Assembly: GCA_016938455.1 (NCBI GenBank) | Contig: JAFGUQ010000295.1 | Location: forward strand, 1 to 39,446 | Direction of reading: 5' to 3' | DNA: 39,446 nucleotides | Source of the DNA: Clostridia bacterium | GTDB lineage: Bacteria; Bacillota; Clostridia; DUPQ01 | Shown here: positions 31,510-39,413 of the stretch, in pieces | How the letters are laid out: each line of letters opens with the position of its first letter | Position numbering within the stretch: position 1 is the stretch's first letter | The notes under the pieces: model-generated | Told to the model about the DNA's origin: nothing | The model's database searches: none | What the model saw: only the letters and a program-made list of their open reading frames with translations | Made by a program: the position numbers and the translations under genes

Positions 31510-32842
31510 AATCTTTCTTAGTATGTTTAAAGAAGTGCCATCCCCCAATTTGCGGAGGATTTCCCTGATCGTCTTTTAACAGTTCCATATAATTCAACGC
31601 TACTTTTTTGTAGGCATTGGCATATTCTTCGATGATTTCAGGATAGAATTTCTTGAACCATGGAATCGAATAAGTCATGGCACCGATTTCTTCACTTGGC
31701 GCAAGCGATTCATCAAGCAATCTCACATCTCTGTCCGCATTGGCAATCCTGGTCGGTTTACCATGTCCGTATACATCACAGGTCTGTAAAAGGCTATGGG
31801 TATGAAGAGCAAGATTTGCACCTGGAGAACAGTCTACACCTTCTGCACTGACTGCTTCGCAGAATCTGGTCACTGACAATCCACCCAGTGCTTTACTGTC
31901 ATAAATTCCTTTAGGAGCATACCACCCGCCCATGGTATTGCCATCTTTTTCATCAACTCTATGGGGAATCAATCCGGGAACACCTTCAAGTAAATCCCAG
32001 AAATAATTCATGGATTTCCTTATTTCCCTGCATCTTTCATCATAATATTTCAGCTGGACTCTCCCAACTGCAGATGACATCTGATGCATCCTGTATTTAT
32101 ATCCGCCAAGCGGTAACCCCGCATAGGCCTTTAATTCTTCAGTTTGTATATCTTCCGCTTTATATCGCGCATAATGGCCAAATGCCAGCGCTCTTTCATA
32201 TATTTCTACATTGTTGGTAGACAGTATTCCGCCTTCACCAATGGCAAAAGATTTTCCGCTCATTAAGCTCATGGCAGCCACATCACCGAAAGTTCCCACC
32301 ATTTCCCCTTTATACAGTGCTCCCTGGGCATGAGACACATCCTCTATGACTTTTACACCATGTTTCTTTGCAACTGCCATAATCGCATCCATATCACATG
32401 GATGTCCAAGATAATGAACCACAACAATCGCTTTTGTTCTCTTTGAAATTCTATGTTCAATATCAGCGGGATCTATGCACAGTGTTTTTTTATCAACATT
32501 GGCAAATACGACAGTAGCTCCAAGTGAATAAGCCTGTAAACAAGAAGCCCAATAGGTGACTGTAGGACAGATGATTTCATCTCCGACACCTACTTTACAT
32601 CCATACATGGCACCTTGAATAGCGGCTGTTCCGGTTGAAAAACCCAATGATCTGTCAAGACCGATCCATTTTGAAAACTCTTTTTCAAACTGTTTGGTAA
32701 TATCTGTTCCGCTCATAGAACCGTCACGTAATACTGCAAGTACCGCCTGCTCATCCTCTTCTGTAATAATCGGCCATTTGAAAACATCTCTTATGTCACT
32801 CTTGACCGACTTCTCGCCTCCGTATATTGCTAATTTTGACAT
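31508..32842 (-). CDS. DegT/DnrJ/EryC1/StrS-family sugar aminotransferase
   Basis: A 444-residue fold-type I PLP enzyme. GFSTGTAAIQGAMYG, the PLP-binding Asp in VIEDVSHAQGA (about 168) and the catalytic Lys in MSGKSFAIGEGG (about 197) are present. These enzymes make amino sugars on NDP-sugars, or related amino compounds; this one is longer than most (about 370-400), due to a C-terminal extension, and its substrate is unknown. ATG 32842 has AAGGAG 9 nt upstream. A clear TTGAGT-18-TATAAT promoter lies upstream. Confidence 0.93.
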   Translation of the reverse strand: MSKLAIYGGEKSVKSDIRDVFKWPIITEEDEQAVLAVLRDGSMSGTDITKQFEKEFSKWIGLDRSLGFSTGTAAIQGAMYGCKVGVGDEIICPTVTYWASCLQAYSLGATVVFANVDKKTLCIDPADIEHRISKRTKAIVVVHYLGHPCDMDAIMAVAKKHGVKVIEDVSHAQGALYKGEMVGTFGDVAAMSLMSGKSFAIGEGGILSTNNVEIYERALAFGHYARYKAEDIQTEELKAYAGLPLGGYKYRMHQMSSAVGRVQLKYYDERCREIRKSMNYFWDLLEGVPGLIPHRVDEKDGNTMGGWYAPKGIYDSKALGGLSVTRFCEAVSAEGVDCSPGANLALHTHSLLQTCDVYGHGKPTRIANADRDVRLLDESLAPSEEIGAMTYSIPWFKKFYPEIIEEYANAYKKVALNYMELLKDDQGNPPQIGGWHFFKHTKKD

Positions 32843-32867
32843 ATTCATTATCTCCTTAGTCTATTCA

Positions 32868-32897
32868 TTGATTTTATTATATAGGATGTGTCATAAT
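32868..32897 (+). promoter_or_regulatory. Promoter of the lipoprotein gene
   Basis: Plus strand: TTGATT (32868-32873), an 18-bp spacer ending in TGT, -10 CATAAT (32892-32897), an extended -10. It overlaps the divergent aminotransferase promoter. Confidence 0.55.
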
Positions 32898-32905
32898 ATA
32901 CTCAA
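32876..32905 (-). promoter_or_regulatory. Promoter of the DegT aminotransferase gene
   Basis: Minus strand: TTGAGT (32900-32905), an 18-bp spacer, perfect TATAAT (32876-32881). It shares bases with the lipoprotein promoter on the other strand. Confidence 0.65.
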
Positions 32906-32950
32906 CATTAAAAAAAACATAATGTGCATTTTTCCCAATTTGGAGGTTTT

Positions 32951-33535
32951 ATGAAAAAGCTATTTTTAATTGTCAGCTTGCTAATTGTTTTTGGTCTTTT
33001 AATGACATCATGTACGAAGAATAAATCAGTCTTCGGTAAACTTGACCAGGATAATGTCTATACCAACCAGTATTTCAACTTTTCTCTTTCTGTCCCTCAT
33101 GCATGGTACAGCTATTCAGATGATGAACGTTTGGATTTATCAATGGGATATTATGAAGCTACTTCAGACAAGAAACCAGATGACTATACTGAGTTAAATA
33201 CAATTCTTTTAATGATTGTTTACAGAGACCAGCTGGTAGAACAGTCAGCACCCGATGAACATAGCGGAGAGACGCATACGCATACCACACCTGTTCTGTC
33301 TCCGGGCATTGTCATCAATGCGGTCAGAGATAAAATGATTCCTGATAATGCAGTAAGTGTCACAGTCAATTCACTGGCAATGTTCCAGGAGGATGTTCTG
33401 ACAGAAAATGAAATGTATACTTATCTTTATTATCCGGTCAATGATTATGTGATTCTGATAAAATTAAATTATCATGATGAGTCGGAAGCCATGCTGGTGA
33501 TGGATGTATTAAATACAATAAGTATAATCAAATAG
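32951..33535 (+). CDS. Putative lipoprotein of unknown function
   Basis: A 194-residue protein with a type II signal peptide: Lys-Lys, a hydrophobic stretch, and lipobox LMTSC with Cys21 as the lipidated residue. The mature part begins like many small Bacillota lipoproteins with a YTNQYFNFSLSVPHAWY domain, reminiscent of PsbP-like or lipoprotein-stress domains. A His-rich loop (EHSGETHTHTT) could bind metal. SD GGAGG precedes ATG 32951. It is convergent with and overlaps EamA by 8 nt. Function not recognised. Confidence 0.85.
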   Translation: MKKLFLIVSLLIVFGLLMTSCTKNKSVFGKLDQDNVYTNQYFNFSLSVPHAWYSYSDDERLDLSMGYYEATSDKKPDDYTELNTILLMIVYRDQLVEQSAPDEHSGETHTHTTPVLSPGIVINAVRDKMIPDNAVSVTVNSLAMFQEDVLTENEMYTYLYYPVNDYVILIKLNYHDESEAMLVMDVLNTISIIK

Positions 33536-34382
33536 ATTGATCAAAGAACGTCAATATTATCGCTATAGAGATAATGATGACAGCGACCAGATCCTTGAGC
33601 TGGTAAGTGCTGTTTCTGAAAAGTTCAAAGTATGCGAAATAGACAAGAACTAATGAATAAGCTTTGCTGACTGTTTTACTGCTGTCTGATAATTTATAGG
33701 AATACGAAATGCAAAGTGTCAATAAATAATAAATAATGCCCATCAACCCAAAAGTAGCAAGCTCCTTAAATGATGGAAGAGTGAATGAGCTTTTTAAAAG
33801 AAGATATGCCAGTGATAGTAAAAATCCTGTAATGGCACTGAAATAAATGGTAATGAACACCTTGTTTTTATCTTTATTGACCATGAACAGGTATAAGGCA
33901 AACAGCATTGCACTTCCGATGATCAGCAGCATTCCACTGACACTGCCTATCATGATTTTCTGATACAGATATATCCCTGTTCCGCATAAGGAAAGTATCA
34001 CGGCAATTCTGTTGATGACACTCTTCTTATCTCTTGATAAAACCAGTGTCACCACTCCCAGAAGAAGAGGGAAAGATAAATAATAGTATGAAATCTGTGA
34101 CAGGCTCATATATATGAAGCTGTTAAGCAGATAATAGAAAGCATAAAACAAAAAGACTCCGCTTAAAAGAGGAATCCATATTTTCTTCAGTTTTCTGAAC
34201 TTTCTGAATAATCCTGTGACAAAATAACCAATATTCAACAGCAGAATGGCGATGAACCAAACCCAGAAATTAATCTTGAACACAGAAAACTTATTCAGTG
34301 TGGCAGGGACCACCAGTAAAAGCAGTACCCACAATACACTGAATAAGATCATCAAACCAAATGAATTAAGCTTTCTCTTCAT
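33528..34382 (-). CDS. EamA/DMT-type membrane transporter
   Basis: A 284-residue protein with about ten hydrophobic segments and no large soluble part, as in drug/metabolite transporters of the EamA type. Signature residues are weak, so assignment rests on topology. It follows the aldolase by 1 nt (TAA-T-ATG), so it may move the pathway substrate or product. Confidence 0.6.
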   Translation of the reverse strand: MKRKLNSFGLMILFSVLWVLLLLVVPATLNKFSVFKINFWVWFIAILLLNIGYFVTGLFRKFRKLKKIWIPLLSGVFLFYAFYYLLNSFIYMSLSQISYYYLSFPLLLGVVTLVLSRDKKSVINRIAVILSLCGTGIYLYQKIMIGSVSGMLLIIGSAMLFALYLFMVNKDKNKVFITIYFSAITGFLLSLAYLLLKSSFTLPSFKELATFGLMGIIYYLLTLCISYSYKLSDSSKTVSKAYSLVLVYFAYFELFRNSTYQLKDLVAVIIISIAIILTFFDQSI

Positions 34383-34383
34383 A

Positions 34384-35151
34384 TTACCTTACTTTATCGA
34401 ATGCTTTAATCATTTTCGCTAAATACTGGAGAAGACCACCGACATCAGATGACATATTCAAGAATCTGTATCCCCATGAATGAAGCATTTCAATATTATC
34501 AGGAGTAGCTACTGTCCCGGCAAATTTTCCGTATTTCTTACAGACAGCTGCCATTCTTTCCCATGGTTCAAGTACATCCTTATCGTTCATCTGACCGAAT
34601 TTTCCGATTGAATGGGAATAATCTCCAGGACCGAAAAAGAGCATATCGATTCCATCAAGCTGTGCAATTTCCTCAATCTGTTCCATAGGCTCTGGATCTT
34701 CAATCTGGCAGATGACTATCTTTTCCCTGTTGGAGGTCTCCAGATAATTAACTCCGCTGTAAGCACAGAAATTACCGTCAGCATTACCACCATCAGCAGG
34801 TCTTCTTCCAATGGGATGAAACTTGGTGTAGTAAACAATTTGCTTTGCTTCTTCAAGACTCATCAGATGAGGAATCATGATGGCAGAAGCATCCATTTCA
34901 AAAGGTCTGATATAATCAGAATAGCTTCCCTTCGGAACTCTGACCACACTGTCCATTCCGTGAGATTTCGCTGCATAAATCTGAGATTCAATATCTCTAA
35001 GGTCATTTCCGACATGCTCCATGCAGGTCCATACACTGTCAAAACCGGCATAACCGATCATGTCAACAATTCTGGGTTCCCTGAAATTTGTCTTGAAACA
35101 GGTAGCCACTTCGTCATTCTTAAGTTTTTTTAGTATTACACTTTCTCTCAC
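34384..35151 (-). CDS. HpcH/HpaI-type class II aldolase
   Basis: A 255-residue TIM-barrel aldolase of the 2-keto-3-deoxy-L-rhamnonate/2,4-dihydroxyhept-2-enedioate family. DSVWTCMEHVGNDL near the N-terminus (catalytic His), HPIGRRPADGG, QIEDPEPMEQIEEIAQLDGI (metal Glu) and FFGPGDYSHS (metal Asp) are present. It cleaves 2-keto-3-deoxy acids to pyruvate and an aldehyde; the sugar acid is unknown. GTG start 35151 with AAGGAG upstream. It follows the xylulokinase-like gene by 13 nt. Confidence 0.9.
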   Translation of the reverse strand: MRESVILKKLKNDEVATCFKTNFREPRIVDMIGYAGFDSVWTCMEHVGNDLRDIESQIYAAKSHGMDSVVRVPKGSYSDYIRPFEMDASAIMIPHLMSLEEAKQIVYYTKFHPIGRRPADGGNADGNFCAYSGVNYLETSNREKIVICQIEDPEPMEQIEEIAQLDGIDMLFFGPGDYSHSIGKFGQMNDKDVLEPWERMAAVCKKYGKFAGTVATPDNIEMLHSWGYRFLNMSSDVGGLLQYLAKMIKAFDKVR

Positions 35152-35164
35152 TGGTTTTCTCCTT

Positions 35165-36691
35165 CTAGATTAAATTGCTTATATGTCTGAAATCATCTTT
35201 TAATGATACATACAGTTTTTTATACAGCTGATAAAACTGATCATAAGAAACACTGTTTTCCTCAATGGCGGACTGCCTGCTTTTTTCTTTGATGATATGA
35301 TCACAGGTACTCACCACATCTTCATATACTCCAGAAGCCACTCCTGCCAGAATAGCCACACCCAGTGCTCCGCCTTCTTTTGAATTGATGGTAGTGATGT
35401 CTGTTTTGAACACATCCGCCTGCATCTGTCTCCAGAGCGCACTACGCCCGCCACCGCCTGATGCTCTGACTTCAGTCGCCTCAATACCCATTTCCTTGAT
35501 AATATTCATACAGTCATTCAGGCTGAATACAACCCCTTCAAGAATCGCTCTGATCAGATTGGCTTTCGTATGCGATGCACTGAGTCCAAAGAAAACACCT
35601 CTGGCATCAGGATCAAGATGAGGTGTTCTTTCTCCCATCAGATAAGGAAGGTAAATAACCCCTTTGCTTCCAATGCTGATCTCTCTTGCCATCTTATCCA
35701 TGATGATATAGGGATCAATGTTTTCCATAGCTGCCTGCTCCATCTGCTCATAGCAGAAGTTATCTCTGAACCATTTTAAAGATAATCCTGCTCCTTGTGT
35801 GACTCCCATGATATGCCATGCTCCTGGAACTGCATGGCAGAAAGTATGAACTCTGCCTTTCATGTCAATCATAACAGTATCTGAGTGTGCAAAAACAACA
35901 CCACTGGTTCCTATGGTTGAGGAAATGATTCCTTTTCGAACAATACCGTTTCCCAGTGCTCCTGCTGCCTGATCCCCTGCTCCTCCTGCTACAATTGTTC
36001 CTTCCTTAAGTCCTGTCAATGAAGCGGCACTTGATGAAATCTGCCCTGTGGCTTCACATGACTCATAAAGTTTTCCCAGCAGTGATTTATCAATATCCAG
36101 TTTTTCTAGCACTTCGTCAGACCATGTTCTGTTTTTGATATCCATCAGCTGCATACCAGATGCATCTGACACTTCTGAAGCAAATTCTCCTGTCAGTTTA
36201 TACCTGATATAGTCCTTCGGTAATAATATCTTATATGTTTTTTCATAAACCGCCGGTTCATGATTTCTGATCCATAAAATCTTTGATGCAGTGAACCCGG
36301 TCAGTGCCGGATTAGCTGTGATTGAAATCAATCGTTCTTTGCCTACTTTTTCAGTAATTTCAATGCATTCCTGTGATGTTCTCTGATCACACCAGATAAT
36401 GGCATTTCTTAATACTTTCCCGTTTCTGTCTATGAGCACTGCTCCATGCATCTGGCCTGACAGTCCAACCCCTTTTATCTCTTCTTTTTTGACACCACTT
36501 TTCGTGATTACATCATTGATAGATTCATATACCGCTTTCCACCAGTCATCCGGGTTCTGCTCAGCCCAGCCATTCTGCGGCTGAAACATCTCATACTCGT
36601 ATGTAGCGCTGGCTACTGTATTTCCCATTTCATCAAACAAAACAGTTTTAGTGCCTGATGTTCCTATATCAGTTCCGATTAAATATGACAT
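35165..36691 (-). CDS. xylB: FGGY-family carbohydrate kinase, xylulokinase type
   Basis: A 508-residue kinase. IGTDIGTSGTKTVLFDEMG at the start is the phosphate-1 motif. LSGQMHGAVLID, IIWCDQRTSQEC and SDASGMQLMDI are xylulokinase hallmarks, and ASGGGGRSALWRQMQADVF is the FGGY signature. It phosphorylates D-xylulose or a related ketose. No xylose isomerase gene is in the window, and the neighbour is a keto-acid aldolase, so a different ketose is possible. GGAGG precedes ATG 36691. Confidence 0.9.
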   Translation of the reverse strand: MSYLIGTDIGTSGTKTVLFDEMGNTVASATYEYEMFQPQNGWAEQNPDDWWKAVYESINDVITKSGVKKEEIKGVGLSGQMHGAVLIDRNGKVLRNAIIWCDQRTSQECIEITEKVGKERLISITANPALTGFTASKILWIRNHEPAVYEKTYKILLPKDYIRYKLTGEFASEVSDASGMQLMDIKNRTWSDEVLEKLDIDKSLLGKLYESCEATGQISSSAASLTGLKEGTIVAGGAGDQAAGALGNGIVRKGIISSTIGTSGVVFAHSDTVMIDMKGRVHTFCHAVPGAWHIMGVTQGAGLSLKWFRDNFCYEQMEQAAMENIDPYIIMDKMAREISIGSKGVIYLPYLMGERTPHLDPDARGVFFGLSASHTKANLIRAILEGVVFSLNDCMNIIKEMGIEATEVRASGGGGRSALWRQMQADVFKTDITTINSKEGGALGVAILAGVASGVYEDVVSTCDHIIKEKSRQSAIEENSVSYDQFYQLYKKLYVSLKDDFRHISNLI

Positions 36692-36702
36692 GGTATCCTC
36701 CT

Positions 36703-37365
36703 TCAGAGTAATGTCGTTCCGTTGATTATCAAATGAAAATCAAGTTTTAAAAAATCCGCTGCTCTTCGACATAAGGTCATTCTTGATAAAAATATTTCAA
36801 AATAGTCCATGATTGGACATATCTTAATATCAATCACCAAATCAAGAACCGCTTGTTTCTTTTCACTGTCTACTAGGATTTTTGAGCTTTCTACAGCATA
36901 ATTGACTCTGTCATGGATTTCAAAAGAGGAAATCTCCTTTTTATTATGCACCCGGCTTCTATGAACATCAGATTTGTCAGCAAGTATCACTGCCGCAGTG
37001 ATGGCACTGACTGCCATTCCAGTTTTCTCATCATGTTGTCCGATAGCAAGCATCACTTCACTGGCATCAGTGATATTCATTCCCATGCGAAGCAATAAAT
37101 CATAAGCTAAAATCGCTCCAGTATGCGCATGGTCCGTCCGGTTGACTGAATTTCCGATATCGTGTAAATAGCCTGCAATCCTGGCTAATTCAATCTCCCG
37201 TTCACTGTATCCGAGGCTTTCAAGAATACTTCCCGCTGTCTTTGAAACAAGCCCTACATGTCTGAAAGAATGCTCTGTGTAGCCGATAACGGAAAGCTGC
37301 ATTTCTGCAACTCTCATAAAATTCTTCACTTCCTCGTTTTTTTTGATATCCTGTACTTTAATCAT
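36703..37365 (-). CDS. HD-domain hydrolase
   Basis: A 220-residue protein. The HD metal-binding pattern is clear: FRHVGLVSK, the HD in YLHDIGN, DHAHTG, and IGQHDEKTG. It has no partner domain such as RelA or GGDEF. HD proteins are metal-dependent phosphohydrolases; the substrate is unknown. It lies 12 nt before the xylulokinase-like gene and overlaps the gamma-carbonic-anhydrase-like gene by 8 nt. Confidence 0.85.
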   Translation of the reverse strand: MIKVQDIKKNEEVKNFMRVAEMQLSVIGYTEHSFRHVGLVSKTAGSILESLGYSEREIELARIAGYLHDIGNSVNRTDHAHTGAILAYDLLLRMGMNITDASEVMLAIGQHDEKTGMAVSAITAAVILADKSDVHRSRVHNKKEISSFEIHDRVNYAVESSKILVDSEKKQAVLDLVIDIKICPIMDYFEIFLSRMTLCRRAADFLKLDFHLIINGTTLL

Positions 37366-37870
37366 TTTCCCTCATATATTCTTCCAGCAAGCGGACGTAT
37401 TCTGCTGTATTCTTATGTATATCATTTATTTCTTCTTCTGAAAGTTCTCTTTTAATCCTGGCAGGACTTCCCATCACCAGTGAATTATCCGGTATCACAG
37501 TATTCTGAGTCACAAGTGAATGAGCTCCTACAAGGCAGTTCTTACCAATCACAGCACCGTCTAAAATGGTAGAACCCATCCCGATCAGTGAGCCTTCTTT
37601 GATCTGGCAGCTGTGCAAGGTCACATGATGACCTACAGTCGTGTTCTTTCCTACAATCAGTTTCAGTTTTTCACTGCAGTGGAGAACACTGTTATCTTGA
37701 ATATTGCTTCCCTCTTTGATGAGGATCTCTTCAATATCTCCTCTTAAAACAGCACCATACCAGATGCTGCAGTTTTTCTCTATTTTGACATTGCCTATAA
37801 TCACAGCGTTTTCTGCAATAAAAGAGTCTTTATGAATTTTCGGTTTATGTTCTTTAAACTTTTTAATCAT
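37358..37870 (-). CDS. Gamma-carbonic-anhydrase-like left-handed beta-helix protein
   Basis: A 170-residue protein made of hexapeptide repeats (about 18-135): SIWYGAVLRGD, NIQDNSVLH, VGHHVTLHSC, IGMGSTILDGA. The three zinc His positions fit His64, His81 and His86. A C-terminal helix follows. Members (YrdA/PaaY) may be carbonic anhydrases or thioesterase-like proteins; activity is not proven. ATG 37870 has no SD, and a hairpin lies just upstream. Other starts lack an SD too. Confidence 0.9.
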   Translation of the reverse strand: MIKKFKEHKPKIHKDSFIAENAVIIGNVKIEKNCSIWYGAVLRGDIEEILIKEGSNIQDNSVLHCSEKLKLIVGKNTTVGHHVTLHSCQIKEGSLIGMGSTILDGAVIGKNCLVGAHSLVTQNTVIPDNSLVMGSPARIKRELSEEEINDIHKNTAEYVRLLEEYMREND

Positions 37871-37880
37871 ATATATAAAT

Positions 37881-37901
37881 AAACGGTGTTAACCACCGTT
37901 T
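37881..37901 (-). terminator. Hairpin between SCIFF and the gamma-CA-like gene
   Basis: An 8-bp stem aaacggtg/caccgttt with a 5-nt loop starts 6 nt after the SCIFF stop. The following T tract is short and interrupted, so it may be an attenuator, a terminator, or an mRNA-stabilising 3' end for SCIFF. Confidence 0.5.
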
Positions 37902-37906
37902 AATCC

Positions 37907-38044
37907 TTATTTCTTGCAATCTTGATTGGCTACTGTGCATGATGTCTTACACGCTGACTGGCATGAATTCTGACATTCTCCACAACCTTTGTTTTCCAGA
38001 TTTGAATTAAGTTCAGGTTTATTAATTGTTTTAATATGTTTCAT
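37907..38044 (-). CDS. scfA: SCIFF peptide precursor (six Cys in forty-five residues)
   Basis: A 45-residue peptide, too short for standard ORF lists. It has exactly six Cys, at 21, 24, 28, 32, 36 and 43, in the pattern CGECQNSCQSACKTSC and a leader MKHIKTINKPEL; this matches the SCIFF ranthipeptide family known across Clostridia. SCIFF is modified by a radical SAM maturase (ScfB), which forms Cys thioether links; no such gene is next to it here. SD GGAGGGG (38049-38055) and a consensus promoter precede it. Its biological role is unknown. Confidence 0.93.
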   Translation of the reverse strand: MKHIKTINKPELNSNLENKGCGECQNSCQSACKTSCTVANQDCKK

Positions 38045-38071
38045 TTTTCCCCTCCGGTTTTTAATAAAAGT

Positions 38072-38101
38072 ATTATATCATATTAAATAAAATTTTTACA
38101 A
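38072..38101 (-). promoter_or_regulatory. Promoter of the SCIFF gene
   Basis: Minus strand: TTGTAA (38096-38101), an 18-bp spacer ending TGA, perfect TATAAT (38072-38077), so an extended -10. The leader would be about 20 nt and contain the SD. Confidence 0.7.
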
Positions 38102-38123
38102 TTTTTTTTATCTAATGTATACT
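38095..38123 (+). promoter_or_regulatory. Promoter directly before the NlpC/P60 gene
   Basis: Plus strand: TTTACA (38095-38100), a 17-bp spacer, TATACT (38118-38123). The expected start, about 7 nt downstream, falls on the A of ATG 38130. The -35 shares five bases with the SCIFF -35. Confidence 0.6.
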
Positions 38124-38129
38124 ACTTTT

Positions 38130-39374
38130 ATGAAGAAATTTTTGTTGGTTTTAATCATTATTGTTCTATTGGCAGGTATGCATGTTCCTGTCATGGCCGC
38201 TGGGGAATATGACACCTTTTTCAAGAGTGTCTCTTTTGACAGACAGCTTATTTTGTCAGGTCAGGAGATTGAGCAGTATAACCTTTCTGTCATGGATACG
38301 GTGGATGCAGTGGATGATATCCTCTTTGATAATTTATTGATCAGTCATGATGATCTGATTCAGGCAGTCACTCAAATATCTGTCATCCCAGATGTTCTCA
38401 GATACTCGCATTCAGGTCAGAAACTGACCGGTGAGTATTATGACAGCATAATTGAAAACATGAATTTACAGGCTGCTGAAGATCTCAACCCCATCCATTA
38501 TGGTATTGTGGTCACAAGAACCAAAATGAAGACATTCCCTACTGATGACAGTATTTATTCATCACCTTCATCTAAGTATGACCGTTTTCTTGAAACCACA
38601 CTATATGCAGGTGAACCGGTGGCTGTTCTTTATGAGAGTCTTGATCTAAACTGGTTTTTCGTGAAAATGTATAATTACAGCGGGTGGGTAAAAAAAAGTG
38701 ATATTGCTTCATGTTCTTCTGAATTACTAAGCATGTATATGGATTGTCCTAATTTCCTGACAATTACCAGTGCAAATACACTGACCACCAGCAGTCATAT
38801 TCAACTTGATCTTGGAAGCAGGTTTCCTCTTTTAGCTGTTGATATGAACTATAACCTGATTGGGCTGATACCTGCAAGAAACGAAAGCGGTCAACTGTAC
38901 TTCATTAAAGATTCCATTGAAAGAATCGACTGCACCAAAGGATTTCTCGAATATTCTACTAGTAATGTCATGAAGATTGCTTTTAAAGTTCTTGATGAAC
39001 CTTATGGCTGGGGAGGAGATCTTAACGCACGGGACTGTTCGTCTTATGTGATGGATGTATTCAGGGTTTTCGGAATCAGATTGCCGCGAAACACCAGCCA
39101 GCAGGAAAATATCCCCGGTGAAGTTGTTTCTATAAACAGCTCTGATGATTACAATGCTCTTATTCCTGGTTCCCTTCTCTTCATGAATGGTCATGTCATG
39201 ATCTATCTTGGAGAATATGGTGGAAAGCGGTTCATCATTCACGATACACCGGGTTACTACAGTAACGGTAAATTCATCAATGCCAATGGTGTGGTGATTA
39301 CCACCTTATCTATCTATTCATCCATCGGCCTTCCCTATGAGCAGCTGATCTATCGATCCGTAACAATAAAATAA
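38130..39374 (+). CDS. Secreted SH3-domain NlpC/P60 endopeptidase
   Basis: A 414-residue protein. A Sec signal peptide (KK, hydrophobic core, cleavage likely after AMA/MAA about residue 24) leads to an N-terminal domain, an SH3-like module at about 125-195 (WFFVKMYNYSGWVKK), a second SH3-like part to about 260, and the NlpC/P60 domain with Cys303 (NARDCSSY), His355 (NGHVMIYLG) and His371 as the catalytic triad. It should cut peptidoglycan stem peptides outside the cell. ATG 38130 (MKKFLL) has no SD and the -10 box ends 6 nt before it; the in-frame ATG 38115 is upstream of the predicted transcript start, so it is rejected. Confidence 0.9.
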   Translation: MKKFLLVLIIIVLLAGMHVPVMAAGEYDTFFKSVSFDRQLILSGQEIEQYNLSVMDTVDAVDDILFDNLLISHDDLIQAVTQISVIPDVLRYSHSGQKLTGEYYDSIIENMNLQAAEDLNPIHYGIVVTRTKMKTFPTDDSIYSSPSSKYDRFLETTLYAGEPVAVLYESLDLNWFFVKMYNYSGWVKKSDIASCSSELLSMYMDCPNFLTITSANTLTTSSHIQLDLGSRFPLLAVDMNYNLIGLIPARNESGQLYFIKDSIERIDCTKGFLEYSTSNVMKIAFKVLDEPYGWGGDLNARDCSSYVMDVFRVFGIRLPRNTSQQENIPGEVVSINSSDDYNALIPGSLLFMNGHVMIYLGEYGGKRFIIHDTPGYYSNGKFINANGVVITTLSIYSSIGLPYEQLIYRSVTIK

Positions 39375-39393
39375 GCTGCATAAGCAGCTTATT
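39370..39393. terminator. Bidirectional terminator hairpin
   Basis: A 10-bp stem aataagctgc/gcagcttatt with a 4-nt loop overlaps the NlpC/P60 stop codon and lies 20 nt from the end of the converging partial gene. A-rich sequence at the left and T-rich sequence at the right let it serve both strands, though T runs are short. Confidence 0.65.
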
Positions 39394-39413
39394 CAATGTT
39401 CCTAGTTTATCAA

